Below are positions 21,557-31,500 of a DNA stretch of 64,000 bases, piece by piece. Both the position numbers and the translations under genes were made by a program. Origin of the DNA: Flavobacterium sp. WC2421 (GTDB lineage Bacteria; Bacteroidota; Bacteroidia; Flavobacteriales; Flavobacteriaceae); assembly GCF_040822115.1 (NCBI RefSeq), contig NZ_CP162004.1:620001-684000 (forward strand), given 5' to 3'. Position 1 is the stretch's first letter. The number at the start of each line of letters is the position of its first letter. Below the pieces are notes generated by a model. The model was not told the DNA's origin. It made no database searches and saw only the letters and a list, made by a program, of their open reading frames with translations.

Positions 21557-22609
21557 CTATAGGCGCGTCTTATAATGAACTTCTGATTGGTTTTTCAGAA
21601 GTTCCGCACTTTTCTCAGGGGTAATATCTCTTTGTGATTCTCCCATCATTTCATATCCTACCATGAATTTTTTTACGGTTGCAGAACGTAATAATGGTGG
21701 GTAAAAATGCATATGAAATTGCCATTCTGGATGTTCCTCACCATCAGTTGGAGCTTGATGAATTCCTGAGGAATAAGGGAATGACGTTTCAAAAAGATTG
21801 TCGTATTTAATTGTTAATAGTTTTAAAATGGATGCAAAACCAGTTACCTCATCAGTTGTAAAATCAGTAATTTTTGTCAAATGACGTTTACTGATAATCA
21901 TTGTTTCATAAGGCCAAATAGCCCAAAAAGGAACCAATGCTACAAAATGATCATTCTCGATTACAATACGCTCATTTAGTTTTAGCTCTTCTTGCAAATA
22001 ATCCTGCAATAAATTACTTCCGTTTTTGTCTAAATACCCTTTTAAATTATTTTGCGTTTTCTCTACTTCTGTTGGTAAAGAAGATTGTGCCCATATTTGT
22101 CCATGCGGATGCGGGTTACTGCATCCCATAACACTTCCTTTATTTTCAAAAATTTGAACGTGATTGATGTAATCTACAGCACCTAAATCCGTATATTCTT
22201 TTTGCCAAGTATGAATAATGTTTTCAATACCTTCCACTTCCATTTCAGGCAATGTCAAATTGTGTTTTGGTGAAAAACAAACCACACGAGAAATACCTCT
22301 TTCCGGTTGTGCTTTAAAAAAAGTGTTGTTTTTGTTTTCTTCAAAAGCAATCTCTTCTTGCTTTAAAGCGGCAAAATCATTTTCAAAAACAAAGGCATTT
22401 TCATACGATGGATTTACTTCTCCATTAGCGCGCACATTTCCTGGACACAAGTAACAAGTTGGGTCATATTCTGGCAAAGAATCTGAGGTGACTTTTTCAT
22501 TTTGACCTTGCCAAGGACGTTTAGCACGGTGTGGCGAAACCAAAACCCATTCGTTGATTAATGGATTATAGCGTCTGTGCGGATCTTCGTTGATATCAAA
22601 ATTTTTCAT
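21557..22609 (-). CDS. galT: Galactose-1-phosphate uridylyltransferase
   Basis: 350 residues, the usual GalT length. It transfers UMP between UDP-glucose and galactose 1-phosphate. The N-terminal DPHRRYNPLINEWVLVSPHR, the metal-ligand CYLCPGN, and the catalytic NPHPHGQIWA (HPH with the uridylylated histidine) are all present; the C-terminal region has HMHFYPPLLRSATVKKFMVG. The start codon follows the galK stop by one base, so the two are tightly coupled. Confidence 0.97.
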   Translation of the reverse strand: MKNFDINEDPHRRYNPLINEWVLVSPHRAKRPWQGQNEKVTSDSLPEYDPTCYLCPGNVRANGEVNPSYENAFVFENDFAALKQEEIAFEENKNNTFFKAQPERGISRVVCFSPKHNLTLPEMEVEGIENIIHTWQKEYTDLGAVDYINHVQIFENKGSVMGCSNPHPHGQIWAQSSLPTEVEKTQNNLKGYLDKNGSNLLQDYLQEELKLNERIVIENDHFVALVPFWAIWPYETMIISKRHLTKITDFTTDEVTGFASILKLLTIKYDNLFETSFPYSSGIHQAPTDGEEHPEWQFHMHFYPPLLRSATVKKFMVGYEMMGESQRDITPEKSAELLKNQSEVHYKTRL

Positions 22610-22610
22610 T

Positions 22611-23780
22611 CTAATTGTTTTTATAAAGTGTTGTTCCGTTTCCGATTTTTACATCATAAATTTTTAATTCTATTCCAAAAGTCTCAAAATAAAGTGCCGA
22701 AAGCTCCTTTTTGATTCGGTTTTCATGTCCTTTTTTAATTAAGTTAATGGTGCAGCCGCCAAAACCACCACCCATTAATCGAGAACCTACAACTGCTTCC
22801 TCGTTTTTAAGGGTATTGACAATCATGTCTAGTTCAGCACAACTTACTTCATAATCTGAGGACAATCCTTCATGTGTTTCAAACATTAACTTCCCAAGAG
22901 TTTCAATATTTCCTTTGTCTAATGCTTCACATGCCAGGATAACCCGATTGATTTCTTTTACTACGAAAAGACTTCTTTTAAAAACATTAGGACTCATTAC
23001 ATTTTGTAATCCTAAAATATGTTGCTCTGTACAATCTCTAAAACTTGATATCTCAGGAAAATTATTTTTCACAATTGCAATCCCTTCTTCACACTGTTCT
23101 CTTCTTTCATTATATGCCGATGTCATTAAGGAATGCTTCACATTTGAATCAAATAAAATCAAAGAATAATCATTGAAATCAGCATTATGATATTCATACT
23201 CCAATGTTTTGCAATCAATTTTTATTACCTTATTTTCTAAACCCATCACACTAGAAAATTGATCCATAATTCCACAATTGATTCCTACCCAATGTTCAGC
23301 GCTTTGCCCCATTAGCGCCATATCAACTGGTTTTATATCCAAATTAAAAAGTTCATTTAGTCCAAATAAAAAACCACACTCTAAAGCTGCAGAGGATGAT
23401 AACCCAGAACCAACTGGAATATTACTGCTAAAAACACAGTTGAAACCTTCAAACTCAAAACCTTTTATTTTCAATTGATTGATAACCCCTCTCACATAAT
23501 TAGTCCAAACATTGTCGGTCAATTCAACTGAATCTGCAAGGTTAATTTCGAATTCATCATTAAGATCAATTGCAACTATTCTTGATTGATTTGTATTGTT
23601 TTTCTCGAAAGCAAAACAAATTATTTTATCAATTGCCGCTGGCAAAACATAACCATCATTATAATCAATATGTTCTCCAATAATATTAATCCTTCCTGGA
23701 GAAAGCACAATTTTTTCTGCAGTTGAACCAAAGGTTTCCTGAAAAAAATTGGTAGTATTTTTAATTAAAATATCATTCAT
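22611..23780 (-). CDS. galK: Galactokinase
   Basis: 389 residues from ATG 23780; an upstream in-frame start (23870) would add 30 residues that galactokinases do not have. GHMP-family kinase that makes galactose 1-phosphate. Motifs: the substrate signature GRINIIGEHIDYNDGYVLPA, the ATP loop PVGSGLSSSAALECG, and the C-terminal GGGFGGCTINL. Catalytic aspartate and arginine regions (GIMDQFSS, HIDYNDG) are intact. Located between the second GH2 gene (115 bases upstream) and galT. Confidence 0.97.
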   Translation of the reverse strand: MNDILIKNTTNFFQETFGSTAEKIVLSPGRINIIGEHIDYNDGYVLPAAIDKIICFAFEKNNTNQSRIVAIDLNDEFEINLADSVELTDNVWTNYVRGVINQLKIKGFEFEGFNCVFSSNIPVGSGLSSSAALECGFLFGLNELFNLDIKPVDMALMGQSAEHWVGINCGIMDQFSSVMGLENKVIKIDCKTLEYEYHNADFNDYSLILFDSNVKHSLMTSAYNERREQCEEGIAIVKNNFPEISSFRDCTEQHILGLQNVMSPNVFKRSLFVVKEINRVILACEALDKGNIETLGKLMFETHEGLSSDYEVSCAELDMIVNTLKNEEAVVGSRLMGGGFGGCTINLIKKGHENRIKKELSALYFETFGIELKIYDVKIGNGTTLYKNN

Positions 23781-23895
23781 TATTTTGAAATTATTATTCT
23801 TAACTGTATTAGTTTTCGAGGCTTGAACCACTTTTTCCCTTTTAAAATCCTTCTCTTTATAAGGTATCACTGCAATTCTTGCTTCGACTTTTTAT

Positions 23896-26337
23896 TTATT
23901 TTGTAGATACTAAATTTAATTTACCACTCTTAAGCCCTGCTCCATTTACTTCGAGCTTTACATCCCCAGCTGTTGTTGTCGATTTTACAAGTACTACTAA
24001 CTTTCCACTAAAAAGTTTCATAGTATCTTTATGAAACATTTCGAGCGAAGTAGCATCCCCATTACAAGCTGCCCTGAAAGTACCCGCTCCTTTAACTTTA
24101 AATTTTAATTGGTTTGTTGCCGTAGGGCACGGAATTCCATTTTTATCAACTACTGATACAGTGACAAAAGATATATCTTCGCCATCAGCAGTAATTGATT
24201 TTCTGTCTGCGTCTAAAACTATTTGATATGGCTTGCCAGCAGTTTTTACTTCTTGTTCAGCAATCGCTTTACCATTGTCGTCATAAGCCACGACTTTTAC
24301 CGTTCCTGGCTCATATTTTACATCCATCCACATTAAACGGTAGCGATTTTGTGGGGTACTGTTGTTTTTTTTCTGCACACCCATGCTTATGCCATTTATA
24401 AAAAGTTCAGCGCTGTTGTAGTTCGTATAGACAAAAACAGGAGTAATTTCTCCTTCACGACCTTCCCAGTTCCAATGCGGCAAAATATGAAGAGTTGATT
24501 CCTTCGTATTCCAACGGCTTCTGTATAAATAATAGCGATCCTTAGGTAAACCCGCTAAATCGTTAATTCCAAAATAAGAACTTCGAGACGGCCAGCTTTC
24601 ATCATAAGGTGTAGGTTCACCCAAATAATCAAAACCAGTCCAAACAAATTCACCAATAACCCAAGGTTTATCATCTTGAAGAACAAAATCTTCATCGGGT
24701 ACATTAGACCAGCTACACGCTTCTAAATCATAAGATGAAGACTGAAAGTCAGGATATTGCTTCATTTTTTCTTGAACCACAGGAAATTTATAAATCCCTC
24801 TAGAACTTACAGTTGAAGCAGTTTCTGAACCTAAAATAAAACCTTGTGGAAATTTCGCAAAGGCTTCATCATATAAATGCACACGATAGTTTAAACCTGG
24901 AACATCCAACACTGCTCCAAAACCAGATTCCATAGTCGCTTTTACTTGATCCATACCCACAGTTACTGGGCGTGTTGGGTCTTCTCTATGAAATATTTCT
25001 TGCAACCATTTGGCTCTTTTTACACCTGCTTCTCCCCATTGATCAGGCACTTCGTTTCCAGCACTCCACATTACAATAGAAGGATGATTTCTTGTTGCAC
25101 GCACCAAATTCACGATGTCTTTTTCGGCATAATCCTCAAAAAAACGATGATAACCATTCTCTACTTTCGGTTTTGCCCATTCATCAAAACTCTCTGCCAA
25201 AAACAAAAAACCCATTTCATCAGCCAATTCCAGTTGTTCAAAAGAGGGCATATTGTGTGAACTACGGATCGCATTGCAACCCATATCTTTTAATATCATC
25301 ATTTGTCTGCGCAAAGCAGCTTTATTTACTGCAACTCCTAGTGGACCAAGATCGTGGTGCAGACAAACGCCTTTAAATTTAGTTACCTTCCCATTTAGAC
25401 TAAATCCTTTATTGGGTTCGTATTTTATTTCTCGAATTCCAAAAGGAGTTGACATCACATCTTTCAGTTCTTTACCAACATACAATTGGGAAACCGCTTT
25501 ATATAAATAAGGGGTTTCAGGGCTCCATAATTTTGGATTTTCAACTTTTATATTTTGATCAAACTCATTTCCGAATTGTATCGTCGACTCCTCAGAGTTT
25601 AGTTTATGTCCTTCGGCGTCAAAAATAGTGGTAACTAAACGGGTGTTTTCCCCAGAAGTTTTTGTCTTAATATTAACTTTAGCAACTTCGTCATTTATAA
25701 AAGGTGTCGTTACAAACTGTCCCCATTGGTCAATACTTTCGTTATTTTTTATAATAACACTTACATTTCGATATAAACCAGCACCAGGATACCAACGTGA
25801 AGCAAATTCTTTATTGGTTAGTTTTACTGATAAAGTGTTCTCTCCTTCTTCTACAAATTGGGAAACATCAAAATAGAAATAACTGTAACCATACGCCCAT
25901 TCTCCTACTTTTTTTCCGTTCAAATACACTTGAGGTTCGCTCATTGCCCCTTCAAAAAGTAAAATTATTTTCTTCCCTTTTGAATCTTTAGGTAATGTAA
26001 ATTTATTGCGATACCAGGCCGTTCCTATGTGAGGTAAAGCTCCTGTGCGCCCAGTTTTTTCGGTAGCTACATTTTCTCCGTTTTGAACAATGGCAACACT
26101 CTGCTTATCTACATTTTTATCAAATGGCCCGTATATTGCCCAGTCATGTGGAACAGTTACAGATTCCCATTTCGAATCATTAAAATTTATTTTTGACGCC
26201 TCTTCAAAATCTCCTTTTTGAAATTTCCAATTCGTATCTAATTTTATTTTTGATTGTGACTGTGCTTGAATTTCTCCAGAAGAAAAACCCAATACAATTA
26301 GCAATAAAAAAAGTATGTTGTTTATAATTTTAATCAT
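23896..26337 (-). CDS. Secreted GH2 glycosidase, beta-galactosidase type with C-terminal Ig-like domains
   Basis: 813 residues with signal peptide (MIKIINNILFLLLIVLGFSS, ending EIQAQS). Order: jelly-roll domain (about 30-210), Ig-like domain, TIM barrel, then a DUF4982-like module and an invasin-like Ig module (QIVLDADRKSITADGEDISFVTV). Acid/base glutamate is in WSAGNEVPDQWG (about 429); nucleophile in VIGEFVWTGFDYLGEP (about 565). This shorter, differently ordered GH2 type differs from the LacZ encoded at 13277-16411, so the locus has two unlike beta-galactosidases. It begins one base after galM. Exact substrate (beta-galactoside, possibly galactan side chain) is inferred from context. Confidence 0.9.
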   Translation of the reverse strand: MIKIINNILFLLLIVLGFSSGEIQAQSQSKIKLDTNWKFQKGDFEEASKINFNDSKWESVTVPHDWAIYGPFDKNVDKQSVAIVQNGENVATEKTGRTGALPHIGTAWYRNKFTLPKDSKGKKIILLFEGAMSEPQVYLNGKKVGEWAYGYSYFYFDVSQFVEEGENTLSVKLTNKEFASRWYPGAGLYRNVSVIIKNNESIDQWGQFVTTPFINDEVAKVNIKTKTSGENTRLVTTIFDAEGHKLNSEESTIQFGNEFDQNIKVENPKLWSPETPYLYKAVSQLYVGKELKDVMSTPFGIREIKYEPNKGFSLNGKVTKFKGVCLHHDLGPLGVAVNKAALRRQMMILKDMGCNAIRSSHNMPSFEQLELADEMGFLFLAESFDEWAKPKVENGYHRFFEDYAEKDIVNLVRATRNHPSIVMWSAGNEVPDQWGEAGVKRAKWLQEIFHREDPTRPVTVGMDQVKATMESGFGAVLDVPGLNYRVHLYDEAFAKFPQGFILGSETASTVSSRGIYKFPVVQEKMKQYPDFQSSSYDLEACSWSNVPDEDFVLQDDKPWVIGEFVWTGFDYLGEPTPYDESWPSRSSYFGINDLAGLPKDRYYLYRSRWNTKESTLHILPHWNWEGREGEITPVFVYTNYNSAELFINGISMGVQKKNNSTPQNRYRLMWMDVKYEPGTVKVVAYDDNGKAIAEQEVKTAGKPYQIVLDADRKSITADGEDISFVTVSVVDKNGIPCPTATNQLKFKVKGAGTFRAACNGDATSLEMFHKDTMKLFSGKLVVLVKSTTTAGDVKLEVNGAGLKSGKLNLVSTK

Positions 26338-26338
26338 T

Positions 26339-27349
26339 TTAAAAAGATTGAAATTTATAAATTGTTTTATGATGATATAATTCTTCTTTTCTCAAAATTG
26401 AACTTGGAAAATGTTCGTGATTTGGAGCATCTGGGAAATTTTGTGTTTCAAAACAGATGCCACTTAAAGGATGATAATCGCAATTTTCTTTGCCTTTTAC
26501 TTCATTAAAACAATTGCCTCCAACATAAATATGAACTCCAGGTTGATCTGTATAAACAGTCATTTTTAGCCTATTCTTTTTGTTGAAAAGTGAAGCTGCA
26601 AACTCCTCTTTATTATCCAAAACAAAGGTGGTATCAATTTCCGATGGACATTTTTTGGGACTACTAAAATCAAATGAAGAACCGGCAATGTTCAAAAATT
26701 TTCCTGTTGGAATATTTTCATTTGTAGTTTCCAGAGTTCTTTTAGAATTAACTATTAACTCTTGCTCTAATATGTCTGATTTGTGACCATCAAGATTAAA
26801 ATAACTGTGATGTGCTAAATTCACAATAGTGTCTTCACTTGAACTTGCTTGGTATTCTATAATTAATTCATTTTCTTCCGATACCGTATAAGTCAACTTA
26901 ACCGCAAGCTCTCCAGGATAATTTTCTTCTCCATTAGGGCTTAAACAACTTAATGTAATCGATGGGTTTTTACCTTCAGTCCAATTTTCTACAGTCCAAA
27001 TTTTTTGGCTAAAGTTCTCAATACCTCCATGAAGAGAATGATTATTGTTATTTTTATTTAATAAAAATGCTTTCCCATTCAAATTAAATAAACTGTTATT
27101 TATTCTTCCAGCAAATCTCCCCACTGTTGCTCCAAAATAAGGAGGACTTTTCAATTGAAAAGATTTTAGATACGCTTCTAAATTATCGAACCCTAAAACA
27201 ACATCAATGACTTCGCCAGTTTTTAATGGCATTTTTAATGAGACTACGGTAGCTCCATAGTTTATAACGGTTAATTTCATACCGTTTTTGTTACTTAAAT
27301 CAAAAGACTCAATAACCTCCTCGGTAGTTGTTAAACCAAACAATTTCAT
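26339..27349 (-). CDS. galM: Aldose 1-epimerase (galactose mutarotase)
   Basis: 336 residues from ATG 27349; an alternative ATG at 27364 is possible. Converts beta- to alpha-galactose for galactokinase. Visible are YFGATVGRFAGRIN, NNHSLHGGIENF, the catalytic-histidine stretch NLAHHSYFNLDGH, and the C-terminal GICFETQNFPDAPNHEHFPS with the catalytic glutamate. No signal peptide, so cytoplasmic, unlike the lipoprotein mutarotase at 44628. First gene of the galM-GH2-galK-galT run, with a -7 box at 27416-27423. Confidence 0.95.
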   Translation of the reverse strand: MKLFGLTTTEEVIESFDLSNKNGMKLTVINYGATVVSLKMPLKTGEVIDVVLGFDNLEAYLKSFQLKSPPYFGATVGRFAGRINNSLFNLNGKAFLLNKNNNNHSLHGGIENFSQKIWTVENWTEGKNPSITLSCLSPNGEENYPGELAVKLTYTVSEENELIIEYQASSSEDTIVNLAHHSYFNLDGHKSDILEQELIVNSKRTLETTNENIPTGKFLNIAGSSFDFSSPKKCPSEIDTTFVLDNKEEFAASLFNKKNRLKMTVYTDQPGVHIYVGGNCFNEVKGKENCDYHPLSGICFETQNFPDAPNHEHFPSSILRKEELYHHKTIYKFQSF

Positions 27350-27415
27350 TATATAATTAGTCATAAAATATGATATGTGTTTTATTTCTATTCTTTTTTT
27401 ATCAATATCAAAAAT

Positions 27416-27423
27416 CAAAATTA
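27416..27423 (-). promoter_or_regulatory. -7 promoter element of the galM operon
   Basis: On the minus strand TAATTTTG, an exact TAnnTTTG. The expected -33 region falls in the TACC repeats at 27445-27460, where a bound regulator could compete with polymerase. Confidence 0.55.
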
Positions 27424-27444
27424 GAATAATAATTCACTTTTACA

Positions 27445-27460
27445 TACCAGTACCTACCAG
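27445..27460. promoter_or_regulatory. Direct repeat TACCAG-TACC-TACCAG, candidate GntR-type operator
   Basis: Two TACCAG copies with starts exactly 10 bases apart (one helical turn), plus a third TACC between them. It lies in the galM/gntR divergent region, over the galM -33 area and just upstream of the gntR-type start. The adjacent regulator is the likely binder (inference). Confidence 0.5.
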
Positions 27461-27490
27461 TTTTTGTATATTGCAAAAAAAATCAGTCTC

Positions 27491-28489
27491 ATGAAAACAA
27501 TTTCCATTAAAAACAATCTTGGGATACCCAAATACAAACAGATCATCTCATCAATAGAAAAAACTATTGAAGATGGCAAACTAAAAAAAGATGAAAAATT
27601 ACCTTCTATAAACAAAGTATGCTTAGAATTCTCATTGTCCCGCGACACTGTTTTACAGGCGTATGAAGAATTGAAAAAAAGAGGAATAATCTATGCTATT
27701 CTCGGAAAAGGGTACTACATAAAAAGCACTGAAATAAGCACTAAACAAAGGATTTTCTTATTATTTGAAGAGCTAAATATCTTTAAAGAAGACATCTACA
27801 ACTCTTTCTTGGAAAACATAGGAAAAGAGGCCCAAGTTGACATCTTTTTTCATCATTTTAACATCCAAGTTTTTAAAAAACTAATAAATGAAAGCAATGG
27901 AAACTATACTAAATATATTATAATGCCAACCAATTTAGTGGAGGCAGCATCCGTTATAAAAACCCTACCGGTTAACGATGTTTACATATTAGACCAAACA
28001 AATCCTGATTTAAAATTGTATCCTGCGATATATCAAAACCACCTTAAAGACATCTACAATGGCTTACTTAAAGGAAAATCAAAATTAAATAAATACAAAA
28101 AAATTATCTTAATATTTCCTGGGTTTCGAGAACCATTAGGAATGAAAATAGGTTTTGAAAATTTTTGTAAAGACCACAATTTCAACTACGAAATAACACC
28201 CGACTTTAAAAATAGAGAAATAAAAAAGGGAGAAGTCTACATCATTCCAACGGATCGAGACCTCGTAAGTGTAATTGAAAAGTCAAAGTCTCAAAACTTA
28301 AAATTAGGCAGTGATTACGGTATTATTTCATATAACGAAACTCCATTGAAAAAGATTGTAGAAAATGGAATTACGACCATTTCTACCAATTTTGAAGCTA
28401 TGGGAAAAATTCTTGCACAAATGATTCTACAAGGAAAAAAAGAGCAAATTGAGAATAAAAGCGCATTGATTATTCGAAATTCTTTGTAA
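27491..28489 (+). CDS. GntR-family transcriptional regulator with LacI-like sugar-binding domain
   Basis: 332 residues from ATG 27491; an in-frame TTG at 27464 lies in the promoter and is not preferred. The N-terminal winged helix (about 5-70) contains YKQIISSIEKTIEDGKLKKDEKLPSIN and FSLSRDTVLQAYEELKKRGII, the GntR signature. The rest has the alternating alpha/beta pattern of periplasmic-binding-protein-like effector domains (YIIMPTN, ILIFPGFREPLGMKIGFENF, GVYIIPTD-like segment, GITTISTNFEAMGKILAQMIL). This layout is known in sugar regulators such as Bacillus AraR. Divergent from galM, it is probably the galactose-responsive repressor. Confidence 0.88.
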   Translation: MKTISIKNNLGIPKYKQIISSIEKTIEDGKLKKDEKLPSINKVCLEFSLSRDTVLQAYEELKKRGIIYAILGKGYYIKSTEISTKQRIFLLFEELNIFKEDIYNSFLENIGKEAQVDIFFHHFNIQVFKKLINESNGNYTKYIIMPTNLVEAASVIKTLPVNDVYILDQTNPDLKLYPAIYQNHLKDIYNGLLKGKSKLNKYKKIILIFPGFREPLGMKIGFENFCKDHNFNYEITPDFKNREIKKGEVYIIPTDRDLVSVIEKSKSQNLKLGSDYGIISYNETPLKKIVENGITTISTNFEAMGKILAQMILQGKKEQIENKSALIIRNSL

Positions 28490-28521
28490 AATAATTTGAG
28501 ATTTGAAATAAAACATCCCTA

Positions 28522-31500
28522 TTAATTTTTCATTGAAATATAATCTGATGGAGACATTTTAAAATGTTTTTGAAAATTTCTACCAAAACTGGTTTGCGAT
28601 TTATATCCTACCATTTCAGCAATTTCATACATTTTATAATCTCCATTAAGCAACAATTCAGCCGCCTTTTTTAATCGGACAATATTGATTAATTCATTTG
28701 GACTCAAATTAGAAATATCTTTGATTTTTCGATACAAAGTTGACCTGCTCATATTCATAATCTCCGATAGGGATTCTACACTTAAATTTTGATCTGTAAT
28801 ATTTTTAATAATCTCATCATCTAGTTTTTTCAAAAAAGCTTCGTCCGTTTTATTGTGAGCAATACTTTTGATGTGCGAAAGGGGAGAGCTGGCATAATAT
28901 TTCATTATTTGCTTTCTGTTTTCAATTAAATTTGAAGACTGAACTTTTAAATATTCCATAGAAAAAGGCTTGGATATATAGGAGTCAGCACCTACTTCAA
29001 GTCCGTCAATTTGTGATTTAAGTGAATTTTTTGCCGTTAACAATACTACTGGAATATGGCTTGTTTCAAGATTAGTTTTAATTTTTTTACACAACGTAAT
29101 TCCATCCATCACAGGCATACCAATATCACTGATAACTAATGAAATATTTTCATTATGAATTATTTCCAGAGCTGACTCTCCATTATTTGCAGAAAAAACA
29201 ATGTAAGAAGAAATAAGTTCTTTTGTAATAAAATCCAACAAATCTTCATTATCTTCTACGACAAGAATAGCAGTTTTTTCGCTATTTCCTTCCAACTCTT
29301 TTATTACACTTTCATTATTGCCAGAGTCTTTAGGAAACTCATCATATAACATAAATTCTTCTTCCTGATGCAGCGGAACAATAAGTTCAAAAACATTTAA
29401 TTCCGACTCTATAAAAACCAATTGTAAGCTCCCATGATGAAGTTGTGTTAAAGACTGTGCCAAGGACAATCCGATGCCAGTTCCTGAATTATTACCCATA
29501 TTTTCTACTCTGAAAAAGGGTTCGAAAATTTTATCTTTTAAATAACTAGGAATCAAATTTCCATCATTTTTAACCAACAGTTTTAATTTTTTTTCGTCCC
29601 TAGTTAAACTTACAATCACCTTATTATTGGAGTATTTAATTGCATTATTAAACAAATTACTGAGTATTTTTTTTAAAGCTTCTTTATCAACAAAAGCATA
29701 AATATCTTTATCACTTAAATCGAGTTCAAAATCAATGTTTTTTTCCTCTATTAGCTGACTAAAACGCAGGTGCAAGTTTCTCATAACAGCAGAAATATTT
29801 GTCTCTACAAAAGTGAGTTTTAAGCCTCCAATTTCTGTTTTTCTAAAATCCAAAAGTTCATTTACCAGCTTGAGTAATCTGGAGGTATTTTTTTTCATTA
29901 TTAAAAGATTCTGAGGAATCTCTGGTAATTCATAATCAAAATTCAATAATTTTTCTAAAGGACTTTTAATAAGCGTTAAAGGCGTTTTTATTTCATGAGC
30001 CACATTGGTGAAAAACTCTATTTTCGCATGATAAATTTCTTTCTCTTTTTCATCATTCAGATGCTTAATTTTTCGATTGTTTTTCTCTTGAGTCACATTA
30101 TTTGAATATCTAATAATTGCAAATAACCCGCAACATAATACTATAAAGTAAAATACATATGCATAAATACTAGCCCAAAACGGCGGGAGTATTTTTATAG
30201 TTATAGTAGCTTCTTTACTCCAAACTCCAAAACTATTTAATGATTTTACTTTAAAAGTATAAGTACCAGAGGCAAGAGCCGTAAAAAAAACTTTATTATT
30301 CCTTCCTAAATACACCCAGTCTTTATTAACGTTTTCTAGCTTATACCAATATTCAGTCAGTTGCGCACCAGTATAATTTAAAGCTGCAAACTCAATATTA
30401 AATGATGACTGATCGTATTCCAACTCTAACTCATCTAGGTATGAAATGGATTTTTTTAGAGGTGAATTTTCCTCATTTGTCAAAACCTCTTTGTTATTTA
30501 TTTGCAAACTGGTTATAAATATTTCCGGTTTATATTTATTTTTAGTGAAGTTTTTAGGATTAAAACTAATCATCCCGTTCAGGTTACCAAAATACATATC
30601 TCCATTACTATCTTTAAATGCAGAGTTATAATTAAACTGGTCACTTAACAATCCGTTTGCAGTGGTGTAAATTTTAATACTTGTGTGATCTGAACCAAAA
30701 TTCACTAATCCCTTGGAAGTTGTTATCCATAGATTTTTCAAGTCATCTTCTACTATAGAATAGAACACATTACTAGGAAATCCATTTGTTGTGTCGAATT
30801 TAGTAAAGCTTTTCGTTTTTTTATCATAAAGATTCAATCCATTCTCTGTAGCAATCCATAAATTATTGTTACTATCTTGAAAAATACAGTTTATAGAACT
30901 GTTGCTAATCCCCTTTTTGTCTTTATAATTGTATCTAAAGATCTCATTTTTCTTGTTTTTAGAATCATAAAACAATAATCCTTCTCTATAAGTTCCAGCC
31001 CAATAATTACCATCAACATCCTCCATAAAAGTAGTATAATGCATGGTTTCAGGAAATATACTAAAGAGATCAAAATTATCTTCGAGTTCATTGTATTTGT
31101 AAATCCCTATTGAAGTCAGTATTAAAAAATCCTTGTTTCTTGTTTCATAAAAGCTAAATACAAAGTTGCTTTTAAGCGCCCCTTTGGCGCTACTAGCTTC
31201 ATAATGTTTAATTACTTTTCCTGTATTTCGATTTAAAACATCTAAACCATGCTCAAAAGTTCCTATCCAAATATTGTCCTTTCTAGGCAATAAAGCATGA
31301 ATATTATAATAGGACACTGAACCTGACCTTCCATTTGGTTTAAACGAAGTGAATACCTGTGTTTTTGTATTAAATTTATTCAAACCAGCATCTTCAGTAC
31401 CTATCCAAAAATCACCTTTATCATCTTTATGAATTTCTCTTACCGCACTTCCGCTAATGGAGTTTTGATTGTTTTTGGGGAAATATTTTTTAAATTGTGT

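Noticed and set aside
23781..23870. 30-residue N-terminal extension of galactokinase
   Set aside because: Galactokinases begin close to the substrate motif, and the extension has no similarity to the family; ATG 23780 gives the usual 389 residues.
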